DNA from: Thermohalobaculum sp951813525
Lineage (GTDB): Bacteria > Pseudomonadota > Alphaproteobacteria > Rhodobacterales > Rhodobacteraceae
NCBI GenBank assembly: GCA_951813525.2
Contig: CATOTJ020000003.1
Location: 1,314,030-1,378,029, forward strand
Reading direction: 5' to 3'
DNA: 64,000 nucleotides
Under the pieces are notes generated by a model. The model did not search any database, was not told the origin of the DNA, and saw only the letters and a list, made by a program, of their open reading frames with translations. Below, piece by piece: positions 25,125 through 32,656 of the stretch (position 1 is the first letter of the stretch; each line of letters starts with the position of its first letter). The translations under genes and the position numbers were made by a program.

Positions 25125-25373
25125 ATGGGGCCCTGGTACGACGAAGCCTATTTCCGCCAATCCGGCCAGCCGGGGCGCGACGGGCTGCTGACCGATCTGA
25201 ACCGGAACCGCGACCCCAGGGCACCGCGGCCAAAAGATCGGATCACCCTGCCTGCTGCAGCGATTGTTCTGTTGCTTGTCGGGGCGGCGGGGCTCGGTGC
25301 CAGCCTTACCGGCGGCACGCGATCAAACGGACAGATGATTGCTCAAAATGACGATCATTCCTCGCGCCTATAA
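25125..25373 (+). CDS. Small single-pass membrane protein, hypothetical
   Basis: 82 residues from ATG 25125 with AAGGAG upstream. The N-terminal half is soluble, with PWYDEAYFRQ at the front and then a charged, proline-containing stretch. One membrane segment is near 44-64 (LPAAAIVLLLVGAAGLGASL). I do not recognise the family. It is divergent from the WYL regulator across the palindrome and so is probably its target. Its last 19 bp overlap the convergent gene at 25355. Confidence 0.6.
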   Translation: MGPWYDEAYFRQSGQPGRDGLLTDLNRNRDPRAPRPKDRITLPAAAIVLLLVGAAGLGASLTGGTRSNGQMIAQNDDHSSRL

Positions 25374-25588
25374 GCAACCAGACGCGCGTGCAGGCCGCCT
25401 GTTCCGACGCAGTCGGCCTGCAACGCAAAAACGTAAGCCTGGGTCAGAAAGAAACAGGTCGCGTCGACATCCCCCCTGGTCTCGGCCAGGTCCGCGGCTT
25501 GGGTATAAAGGCGCGAAAGATTGGGCAGGTCGTTCGCCGCATGCGCCGCCAACAACGCGCTGTCCAATCTGTCGTCAGCACCTAGCAT
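25355..25588 (-). CDS. Small alpha-helical protein downstream of the Rieske oxygenase
   Basis: 77 residues from ATG 25588 (MLGADDRLDSALLAAH). The sequence is helical and TPR-like (LPNLSRLYTQAADLAETRGDVDATCFFLTQAYVFALQADC) and resembles short proteins I recall in this bacterial family, none with a known role. It lies 94 bp after the Rieske gene on the same strand, so the two may be co-expressed. Confidence 0.6.
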   Translation of the reverse strand: MLGADDRLDSALLAAHAANDLPNLSRLYTQAADLAETRGDVDATCFFLTQAYVFALQADCVGTGGLHARLVAYRREE

Positions 25589-25682
25589 GCTTCGCCCGCC
25601 CCCTGCACCTTGCAGGCAGCGAACAGCACACACAGCGCCGCCCCGCGCATTATCCAAGGCGGCGCGCTGCCGCGAAGGACAC

Positions 25683-26828
25683 TCAATCCGTCATCTGCTG
25701 CGCGACCCACGAATGAAACTCGTGTGTCGGGTTGTCCATGACGGGGCTGAACTTCCCGCCATCGAACCCGGTCGCGCTGCGGCCCTTTTGCATTCCTTCG
25801 ACGACAAAAACGTCCTCGGCGAACACCTCGGCCCACATGTCGGCATTTTTGCGACGCATCGCCGCCCACTCATCGCCAGCGACGTCAGGATCTGTGTAAA
25901 AAATCTGAACATGCTCGCGCGACCGGTCATGGGTCACAGGCTCGACGATGAAGGCCCAGGTATGGTCGTTCTGCAGACCGATCATCACGTTCGGAAAGAA
26001 CATCGGGTATTCCGCGCCGTTCGCCCATTTCTCACCCTGCCCGGAATAGGCGGGAAAGCGCCGACCGTCCTCGGACAATGACGGATTATAGACCGTCACA
26101 CCTTGCCCGCAGAACGGCCCCACGCTGTCAATATGATAGTGATCTTCCAGCCGCGAGTAGCTGTTCAACCCGGGATGGATCCAGGGCAGATGATAGCTTT
26201 CGGCGCCGTTCTCGATCGCCAGTTTCCAGTTCGACGCGACATCCATGGTAAAGGTGCCTTCGTCGCCGCAGCGATAACGCGGCTGCTCGAAATCGGCATA
26301 GCGGGCAATCGCGTCGCCCGCATATTCCTCGAACGGCGCGGCCTGGCCGTCGATATTGATGAAAACAATCCCCATCCACTGATGCGAGCGGACTTCGATC
26401 AATCCCAACTCGTCGCGTTTGATCGCGTCATGGCGATTGGTGCCGGGTCCGCCGACATGGGGTGTTGTGCGCAGTGCGCCGTTCAGTTCATAGGACCATG
26501 AATGGTATGGGCACCGGATCACCCGGGCGATCGGCCCTTCCTGCTGCACCAGGATCATCCCGCGGTGGCGGCAAATGTTCTGGAACACCCGAAGGATGCC
26601 ATCCCGGTCGCGCACCATCACCAATGGCTGGCCCAGAAAGGTCACCGGCTTGGCATCGCCGGGTTCCGGACAGTCGGTAATGAACCCCAGCGCCGCCCAG
26701 TTGCGGAAAAAGACGCGCTCTTTTTCAACCTGAAACACTTCGGGATCTGTGTAGAACGGATTGGGCAAACCGCGCGCCTGTGCGACGGGCTGCATGACGG
26801 ACGACAAGTCGAAAGGAAAAGCAGTCAT
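25683..26828 (-). CDS. Rieske non-heme iron oxygenase, alpha subunit
   Basis: 381 residues starting MTAFPFDLSS. The Rieske 2Fe-2S ligands are Cys86-x-His88 (NICRHRG) and Cys106-x2-His109 (RCPYHSW). The catalytic domain shows the iron site ENGAESYHLPWIHPG, with His213 and His218, and Glu207 where many members have the bridging Asp. The family resembles carnitine or glycine-betaine monooxygenases (CntA/GbcA) as much as aromatic dioxygenases. With the dimethylglycine-dehydrogenase type gene nearby, an N-demethylating role is plausible but unproven. No reductase gene is in the window. Confidence 0.85.
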   Translation of the reverse strand: MTAFPFDLSSVMQPVAQARGLPNPFYTDPEVFQVEKERVFFRNWAALGFITDCPEPGDAKPVTFLGQPLVMVRDRDGILRVFQNICRHRGMILVQQEGPIARVIRCPYHSWSYELNGALRTTPHVGGPGTNRHDAIKRDELGLIEVRSHQWMGIVFINIDGQAAPFEEYAGDAIARYADFEQPRYRCGDEGTFTMDVASNWKLAIENGAESYHLPWIHPGLNSYSRLEDHYHIDSVGPFCGQGVTVYNPSLSEDGRRFPAYSGQGEKWANGAEYPMFFPNVMIGLQNDHTWAFIVEPVTHDRSREHVQIFYTDPDVAGDEWAAMRRKNADMWAEVFAEDVFVVEGMQKGRSATGFDGGKFSPVMDNPTHEFHSWVAQQMTD

Positions 26829-26972
26829 CGCAAATCTCCAGGTGACGTTCCTGCCGAATCTCCGGATCGGTACGCTGTAATCTGCAGATATTTGCCTGTG
26901 CGGTCTTGAATATAAGCGACGGCCGATGTCGATTTCGCGATGCAAGACGGCCCGTTGTTCCTGTGCTAGGCT

Positions 26973-26988
26973 GTCACAAAGGTGTGAC
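26973..26988. promoter_or_regulatory. Inverted repeat upstream of the arginine-rich lipoprotein
   Basis: GTCACA-AAGG-TGTGAC is a perfect palindrome 63-78 bases before the lipoprotein ATG, in the gap shared with the divergent Rieske gene. It could bind a dimeric regulator. Confidence 0.4.
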
Positions 26989-27050
26989 GCGCGACGGATG
27001 CGGCGTACCCATACGTATCTTGTTACGAACACGCTTAGGAGGGTGATTTC

Positions 27051-27809
27051 ATGATTTCCAGACGCATTCGCAATTTATCGATTGCCGGGCTGCTGATCGG
27101 CGGCGTTACGGCCTGTGTGCCTGTGACGACCAATGGCGTCTATAACGACCCGTATTCCGATCCCTACCCGCCGAATACCTATCGTACGGATGTTTATTCC
27201 GATGGCTATTACCGCGCCAGCGATGGCCAGTTGTTCCGCTCGCGTCGCGATCGTGACGTCTATCAGCAGCGCTTGAACGAACGTTACCGCTCCACCCGCG
27301 AAGCGCGCCGCCAGGAACAGTTGCGCGAAGATCGCCGGCGTCAACGCCAGTCCGACCGCCGGTCTCGGCGGGCCGAGGAAGAAGCACGCCGCAAGCGTGA
27401 GTTGGAGGAGGCTGAACGCCAGCGCCGCCGCGCCGAGCGCCGCGACCGCCGGTTGGAGAACCAGGAACGTGATCGCCGCCGCGCCGAGCGCCGTCAGCGC
27501 GAGCTGGAAGGGCAAGAACGTGATCGTCGCCGGGCCGAACGCCGTCAGCGCGAATTGGATGCGCAGCAACGCGAGCGCCGCCGCGCTGAACGCCGCGAGC
27601 GCGAGTTTGCTGAAGATCGCCGCCGTCGCCGTGCCGAGCGCCGCCGTACCGGCGATCCGACCGCCGAGCAGGTCCGCCGCCGCAACGAACGCGCGGCCGA
27701 ACGGGCACGCCAGGACCGCGGACCGTTGCCCGAAGGTTGGACGGTAACGCAAAAGGACGGTCGGACCGTCTATATCGATACAGAAGGCCGGATCCGCTCG
27801 GACTACTAG
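27051..27809 (+). CDS. Arg/Glu-rich coiled-coil lipoprotein
   Basis: 252 residues, with GGAGGG before the ATG. The signal peptide ends at a lipobox GGVTAC (Cys22). Residues 25-75 are rich in Tyr, Asp and Pro. Residues about 80-215 are an extremely charged helical region made of tandem units like ERDRRRAERRQRELE, seen about four times. A short C-terminal segment (GPLPEGWTVTQKDGRTVYIDTEGRIRSDY) looks like a small folded domain. It is probably anchored to a membrane and extends through the periplasm; the basic surface could bind peptidoglycan, LPS or nucleic acid (inference). The stop codon lies in a palindromic element. Confidence 0.75.
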   Translation: MISRRIRNLSIAGLLIGGVTACVPVTTNGVYNDPYSDPYPPNTYRTDVYSDGYYRASDGQLFRSRRDRDVYQQRLNERYRSTREARRQEQLREDRRRQRQSDRRSRRAEEEARRKRELEEAERQRRRAERRDRRLENQERDRRRAERRQRELEGQERDRRRAERRQRELDAQQRERRRAERREREFAEDRRRRRAERRRTGDPTAEQVRRRNERAAERARQDRGPLPEGWTVTQKDGRTVYIDTEGRIRSDY

Positions 27810-27893
27810 ATCATTTTCCAGCCTGACTGATTCAGTCAGGCGCCGTGAAAAAGGGACCGCTCAACCCGGTACTATCGGGTCGAAACACGCTCC
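27806..27893. repeat. Palindromic intergenic element, copy 2
   Basis: It starts exactly at the TAG stop of the lipoprotein gene. The first 35 bases match the copy at 9596 with four substitutions, including the palindrome CCTGACT-GATTC-AGTCAGG. A second, unrelated palindrome (ACCCG-GTACTAT-CGGGT) takes the place of the one in copy 1, and the right end (CGAAACACGCTC) is a decayed form of the terminal repeat. Confidence 0.7.
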
Positions 27894-27920
27894 AAGCGCC
27901 GACCGCTGAAGACAGCAGCG

Positions 27921-27951
27921 CCGGGCCCCGACGGGTCCGGTGTTTCTTTTT
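27921..27951 (+). terminator. Rho-independent terminator
   Basis: CCGGGCCCC-GACG-GGTCCGG forms a GC-rich stem with one imperfect pair, followed by TGTTTCTTTTT. It ends the lipoprotein transcript. The remaining bases to 28052 show no gene. Confidence 0.6.
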
Positions 27952-28052
27952 AGCTGAGGGATTTATGCTTACCGGGCCGTTTCATATCAACGCACCGGCA
28001 GGACCCCGCGAGCGCGCCGCGTCGTAAGCGGCGTCACTCTCCTCTGTTGGCG

Positions 28053-29207
28053 TTAACCCGGCAAAACGTCAATCGCCCGCCTGGCCAGCGACGAAACCCG
28101 CGAAAAAATCAGATTCAGCACATAGCGCAGAAACGCTTGTGTAATCTCGGTCGCCGTTGTTGCAACTTCGCGCCCCAGCCATCGCATTGCGGACCGAACC
28201 CAACCCAGGATCCACTCACCCGCCCGGCTGGCAATCTGTGCAGCCCGGGTCAGCAACGAGGCAACCATATCCAATGCCGTCGCCGCGGCCGAGGCGGCCA
28301 GCATGACCGAACCGCCAACCAGATCCAGGATCAGACCAAGCGACTTCGACAGCGCCCAAAACGCCATCGATCCGCCAGGGATCGTTGAATACCGCGACGC
28401 CATGTCCAGCGCCTCTTCTATGTTCTCGACATGGGTATCCGTGCGCCGGGACGCCCGCGCCAAAGACGGCCAGGTCTTTCCGTCGACATGGGTGATGTAC
28501 CGGCCAATATCGTGGTGCGATGCTGATATCGAGTTGCCGGACGACCCGACCCGCAGCCCATCGCCCGGGTAGGGCGTGTGCAGGAACGGGAACAATGGCA
28601 CCATCGGAACGGGGTCCGAGACATTGTAGACGCGCTTTAATCGGCTGCCCAGCCGCGTCGACAAATCGCGCGCATGGCCGACCATGCCAGCACGCGGGGC
28701 GCCGAATGTGTACATCGCGACCGTGTGGACTCCGCGACTCAGATCCAAAGCCAGGTTCGACGCAATCGCACCGCCCAGCGAATGGCCGATCACATGAACC
28801 ATCGATGGCGAACCGGTCCCGATCCCGGACCTCACACCGTCGACAATCGAACGGTAAACCCGGTGAAAACCTGCATGGACAACATGGCCGCCAGGACCGG
28901 AATCGATCGCGACATTGATATTGCTCAACCAATCGCGGCCCGATTCCATCTGCGTGCCGCGGATCGTTACGACCTTTTGCCCGGCATATCGGCCGCGCCC
29001 GTCCAGAACCATTGCAAAGTTCGAATTGCGATGACCGATCAGTACCCCAGTACGCCCGGAAATCGTCCCGCCGGCAGGCGAGAACAGGTTGCCGATGCCA
29101 TTGCCATATCGTGCAATGATCTGGGCCGGATCATTCTGGGTCAGGCCGCCATAGATCATCTGAGCAAGGCGTGCGGCATCGGTCGGTGTCAAAAGCGTGT
29201 TTGGCAT
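28053..29207 (-). CDS. Class 3 lipase-like protein with hydrophobic C-terminal region
   Basis: 384 residues without a signal peptide. Alpha/beta-hydrolase of the lipase 3 type: nucleophile Ser143 in HVIGHSLGGAIA, Asp198 in YNVSDPVPMVP and His231/232 in SASHHDIGRYITH. TFGAPRAG is the strand before the acid. Residues about 285-345 are hydrophobic and amphipathic helices (MAFWALSKSLGLILDLVGGSVMLAASAAATALDMVASLL) that could insert into membranes. A lipase without export signal, preceded on the same strand by a small envelope protein, resembles contact-dependent phospholipase effectors paired with immunity proteins. That role is inference; no secretion-system gene is in view. Confidence 0.82.
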   Translation of the reverse strand: MPNTLLTPTDAARLAQMIYGGLTQNDPAQIIARYGNGIGNLFSPAGGTISGRTGVLIGHRNSNFAMVLDGRGRYAGQKVVTIRGTQMESGRDWLSNINVAIDSGPGGHVVHAGFHRVYRSIVDGVRSGIGTGSPSMVHVIGHSLGGAIASNLALDLSRGVHTVAMYTFGAPRAGMVGHARDLSTRLGSRLKRVYNVSDPVPMVPLFPFLHTPYPGDGLRVGSSGNSISASHHDIGRYITHVDGKTWPSLARASRRTDTHVENIEEALDMASRYSTIPGGSMAFWALSKSLGLILDLVGGSVMLAASAAATALDMVASLLTRAAQIASRAGEWILGWVRSAMRWLGREVATTATEITQAFLRYVLNLIFSRVSSLARRAIDVLPG

Positions 29208-29237
29208 AATATGCTCCCATCAATTCAAAAAATCTGG

Positions 29238-29714
29238 TCAGTCGTCCTTCAGTTCGATGCAGGTGCCCCAGTAAAGGCCATCCGCGTTCGGTTCCTGATC
29301 GATCCGGCAGGACAGACGAACGGGTCTGCCCTCCATCTCTGAATTCGCATCATAACTGTGCTTGGTCGCGCCCCAGATGTTGACGGCGCCGTCCGATCCA
29401 TGGGCGAATATGTCCTGTCCGACCACTGGCGACTCCGGCAGGATCGATCCCAAAAGGGTCGTATCGCCGATCTCGGGCAGACGGAAAACGCCGTCCTTCC
29501 CGGTGACAGTCTCGTCGGAATTCTCGTTCCCGCGCCACACCCATTTCCGCTCGATCCGGATATCGGGCTGCGGCACGCCACTGGCATCGACCAGGACGCC
29601 ATAGACTTCCGAGAACAGGACTACTTTCTTGCCGAATGCCACCGGCGCCTCCCATACAAGCAGGGCGACGATTACGACGGGCAGCAGGGCCCACATCAAA
29701 ATTCGTTTCGTCAT
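29238..29714 (-). CDS. Small inner-membrane/periplasmic protein paired with the lipase
   Basis: 158 residues. An N-terminal hydrophobic segment (MTKRILMWALLPVVIVALLVWEA) acts as anchor or signal. The periplasmic part has a carboxypeptidase-regulatory-like beta-sandwich pattern (SEVYGVLVDASGVPQPDIRIERKWVW, TVTGKDGVFRLPEIG) and ends with two Cys residues (LSCRIDQEP, GTCIELKDD). It lies 30 bp upstream of the lipase gene on the same strand. It resembles small DUF6795-type proteins that I recall near secreted effectors, which would make it a possible immunity protein. That assignment needs a profile search. Confidence 0.6.
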   Translation of the reverse strand: MTKRILMWALLPVVIVALLVWEAPVAFGKKVVLFSEVYGVLVDASGVPQPDIRIERKWVWRGNENSDETVTGKDGVFRLPEIGDTTLLGSILPESPVVGQDIFAHGSDGAVNIWGATKHSYDANSEMEGRPVRLSCRIDQEPNADGLYWGTCIELKDD

Positions 29715-29855
29715 CCCAGGATCTTTGGACGTTTAAAATCGCCACTACCATACCGGGTATCGCAGTGATCCGATACCTGAATCTGGAACGGTCGGGCCGC
29801 TGGTGGCCCAGTCGTCCGTCCCGCGCTCAGGATGGATGAAACGGATGATCAATGT

Positions 29856-29879
29856 GCGCCAGCCAGGTTTGGCTGACGC
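29856..29879 (-). terminator. Stem-loop after the fadJ-like gene
   Basis: GCGCCAGCC and GGCTGACGC form a 9-bp stem with one mismatch and a 6-base loop. It lies in the 183-bp gap downstream of the fadJ-like stop codon. A second small palindrome, ACTTGA-TCT-TCAAGT (29884-29898), touches that stop. No T run is present, so termination is only likely. Confidence 0.35.
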
Positions 29880-29897
29880 TGTCACTTGATCTTCAAG

Positions 29898-32108
29898 TCA
29901 GGCTGCTTCCGCGGGCGCAAAGCGGGTGTAGAATTGCTCGTCTTTGCCTGCCATTTCAACCAGCAGATCGGGTGCGGTAAACCGGTCGCCGAACCGCGCC
30001 GTCAGATCATCGCAGATCGCCTTGGCCTTGCCTGCGCCCAGAATATCCAGCCAACTCAGCGGGCCGCCGGACCAGGGGGCAAAGCCCCAGCCAAGGATTG
30101 CGCCCACATCGCCTTCGCGGATGTCCATTAAAACACCCTCTTCCAGCGCGCGCACGGCCTCCAGTACCTGCGCCATCATCAGACGGTTCTGCACGTCCTC
30201 TAGCTCGGGCTGATTATCGGACACGGGCCATATTTCGCCCAGTCCCGGCCAAAGGCCCTGGCGTTTGCCGTCCTCGCCATAGGCATACATGCCCGACAGC
30301 GACTTGCGGCCCAGGCGACCGCGCTTCTCGACCATCTCGTGCAGCAGATCGTCGGCGCCCGACGCGGGATAGGCATTGCCCATCGCCGCCTTGGTCGCAG
30401 TGGCGATCTTCAGACCCAGATCCAACGACGTCTCGTCCGTCAACTGCAACGGCCCCAACGGCATCCCCAGCTGCTTGGCCGCGTTCTCGATCAGCGCAGG
30501 CGCGACCCCTTCGGTCACCATGCGCAGCCCCTCGTTGATATAGGGGATGATGCAGCGATTGGCATAGAAGAACCGGGCGTCGTTCACAACGATCGGTGTC
30601 TTCTTGATCTGGCGCACGAAATCCAGCGCCTTGGCCACGGCCTCATCGCCCGTTTCGCGGCCCTTGATGATCTCGACCAGCAGCATCTTGTCGACGGGGC
30701 TGAAGAAGTGGATGCCGATGAAACGATCTGGCCGTTTCGACGCCTTGGCCAATTCCGTGATCGGCAGTGTCGAGGTGTTCGAGGCAAAGATTGCATCCGC
30801 CGGGATCACGGCCTCGGTCGCCTCGGTCACGGTCTTCTTGATGCCCGGGTCTTCGAACACCGCCTCGACGATCAGATCACAGCCCCCCAGATCGTCATAA
30901 TCGGTCGTGGTCGCGATCCGGCCCAGAACCTCGGCCTTCTTTTCTTCGGTCACACGCTTGCGCTTGATCCCCTTGTCCAGAAGATCGGTCGAATAGGACT
31001 TGCCCTTCTCCGCGGCCTCGATCTCGCGGTCCAGCAGCACGACCTCGATCCCGGCCTGCGCACTGACATAGGCAATGCCCGCGCCCATCATTCCGGCGCC
31101 CAGAACGCCGACCTTTTTCACCTTCATGTCCGGCACACCGGCGGGCCGGACGGCACCTTTCTCCAGTGCTTGCTTATTCAGGAACAGCGAGCGGATCATC
31201 GCCTCGGACGACGGGTTCATCAGGATATTCGTGAACCAGCGTGCTTCGATCTTCAGCGCGGTATCGAAGGGGACCAGTGCACCTTCATAGACCGCCGACA
31301 ACATCGCCTTGGCCGCGGGATAGGCGCCCTGTGTGCGGCCATGCGCCATGACCACGCCGCCCAGGAACATCTCGAAACCCTGCGGGGTGTAAGGCGCGCC
31401 GCCCGGGATCTTGTAACCCTTCTGATCCCATGGCTTGACCGCATCCTTCTCGGTCGCCGCGCGGACCCAGTCTTTGGCCTTGTCCAACAGGGCGTCCGGG
31501 TCGACGACTTCGTCGATCAGCATGGATGCCTTGGCCTTCTTCACGGCGTACATCTTGCCCTGCAACAGTGCCTCGGCAGACCCCATCAGGCCCAGCATCC
31601 GTATCAGCCGCGTTGTGCCGCCTGCGCCCGGAAAGATTCCGACCATAATCTCGGGCAGACCGATCCGCGCTTTCGGGTTGTCGGCGGCGATCCTGCGATG
31701 ACAGGCCAGGCCCAGTTCCAGCCCAATGCCCGCCGCTGTTCCGGGCGACGCCCAGCAGAACGGCTTTCCGCCCTTTTTCGTCTTCGGGTCCGCACCCGCC
31801 GTCTCGATCTTTCGCAGAACCCCATGCAACTGCATGATGTTGTTGAAGACCGCCTCCGCCGGATTGCCGCCCGAAGCTGCTGCCTGCGCTTTGACACCGG
31901 CGATCACGTTCAGGTCCATTCCGCCCGCAAAATCGGCCTTGCCCGATGTGATGACCGCGCCCTTGATGGCCTCATCGGCCAGGACCTGATCCACCAGCGT
32001 GTCGAGTTCGCGAATACCTTGTTCGTTCAGCACGTTCATGCTGGCATCCGGCAGGTCCCAGGTAATGACGGCGACATCGCCATCTGCCTTCATCGTAAAG
32101 ATGTCCAT
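29898..32108 (-). CDS. Fatty-acid oxidation bifunctional enzyme (enoyl-CoA hydratase / 3-hydroxyacyl-CoA dehydrogenase)
   Basis: 736 residues, FadB/FadJ architecture. The enoyl-CoA hydratase domain is at about 1-190 (oxyanion loop KADFAGGMDLNV, then GLPEIMVGIFPGAGGTTRL with the catalytic Glu region). The NAD-binding dehydrogenase domain begins at VGVLGAGMMGAGIAYV near residue 335, and a C-terminal dimerisation domain carries GFAPWSGGPLSWLD. It catalyses hydration and oxidation of acyl-CoA in the cytoplasm, with the thiolase at 32657. Its ATG overlaps the stop of the upstream NTF2-like gene by one base (TGATG). Confidence 0.94.
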   Translation of the reverse strand: MDIFTMKADGDVAVITWDLPDASMNVLNEQGIRELDTLVDQVLADEAIKGAVITSGKADFAGGMDLNVIAGVKAQAAASGGNPAEAVFNNIMQLHGVLRKIETAGADPKTKKGGKPFCWASPGTAAGIGLELGLACHRRIAADNPKARIGLPEIMVGIFPGAGGTTRLIRMLGLMGSAEALLQGKMYAVKKAKASMLIDEVVDPDALLDKAKDWVRAATEKDAVKPWDQKGYKIPGGAPYTPQGFEMFLGGVVMAHGRTQGAYPAAKAMLSAVYEGALVPFDTALKIEARWFTNILMNPSSEAMIRSLFLNKQALEKGAVRPAGVPDMKVKKVGVLGAGMMGAGIAYVSAQAGIEVVLLDREIEAAEKGKSYSTDLLDKGIKRKRVTEEKKAEVLGRIATTTDYDDLGGCDLIVEAVFEDPGIKKTVTEATEAVIPADAIFASNTSTLPITELAKASKRPDRFIGIHFFSPVDKMLLVEIIKGRETGDEAVAKALDFVRQIKKTPIVVNDARFFYANRCIIPYINEGLRMVTEGVAPALIENAAKQLGMPLGPLQLTDETSLDLGLKIATATKAAMGNAYPASGADDLLHEMVEKRGRLGRKSLSGMYAYGEDGKRQGLWPGLGEIWPVSDNQPELEDVQNRLMMAQVLEAVRALEEGVLMDIREGDVGAILGWGFAPWSGGPLSWLDILGAGKAKAICDDLTARFGDRFTAPDLLVEMAGKDEQFYTRFAPAEAA

Positions 32109-32563
32109 CAGTCTTCTCCCGACTGTCTGAGAATTTGTGTCATGGCCGATGTGTCGGCGCGATGATCGTTGAAGTGGATATGGCTGACCCGCCAGTCCTT
32201 ACCGGCGCGTATTGTCGTGAAGGTCAGAGACGCCGAAGCGATTTTCTCTTCACTCGCGATGTGATCGCGAATGGCGGTGATCGTCGAGACGTTATCGCTG
32301 ACCCGGACATGCGTCAGAATCCGCGTGTTAATTTGGGTCATCCCCCGTGCATCGGCGTATTTCTGCAACTCCGCGATCATTCTCGTGAACCCGTCCTCGT
32401 CCGGGAAAAAATATGTCCGCCCGTCCGATATCAGCGACATCGGCAAGAAAACGGTTCTTCGCCAAGCATCCCGGTCAATCTGGCCATCCGTCATGCACGC
32501 GTCCTGTGCCATGACAACCGAAGAAGGATCGATATCGAAAGTCGACTGCGAATACATTGCCAA
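32108..32563 (-). CDS. NTF2-like (SnoaL/DUF4440 type) protein
   Basis: 151 residues. It has the cone-fold pattern of an NTF2-like protein: N-terminal helices with MTDGQIDRDAWRRTVF, a middle sheet (INTRILTHVRVSDNVSTITAIRDHI) and SLTFTTIRAGKDWRVSHIHFNDH at the end. The family includes cyclases, isomerases and unknowns. It is translationally coupled to the fadJ-like gene and 93 bp after the thiolase, so it belongs to the fatty-acid operon. A role in acyl-CoA handling is only inferred. Confidence 0.7.
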   Translation of the reverse strand: MAMYSQSTFDIDPSSVVMAQDACMTDGQIDRDAWRRTVFLPMSLISDGRTYFFPDEDGFTRMIAELQKYADARGMTQINTRILTHVRVSDNVSTITAIRDHIASEEKIASASLTFTTIRAGKDWRVSHIHFNDHRADTSAMTQILRQSGED

Positions 32564-32656
32564 TATTTGCCCCGTCTCATCTGACAGGCGCCCCGATAGC
32601 GCCTGCTAATCGCTTGTTCCCCTCGTCGTACCGATCTCCCTCGCAGCGTGCCGAAC

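Noticed and set aside
27240..27700. Dense GC-rich short repeats resembling a CRISPR-like array
   Set aside because: The repeats are in one reading frame and encode the Arg/Glu coiled coil; there are no constant repeats with unique spacers.
27845..28027. 60-codon frame after the lipoprotein
   Set aside because: It overlaps the palindromic element and terminator, has no ribosome site and no recognisable sequence.
30339..32165. 608-codon open frame on + strand
   Set aside because: It lies antisense to the clear fadJ-like gene; high GC makes opposite-strand frames long, and the protein is His/Arg-rich without domains.
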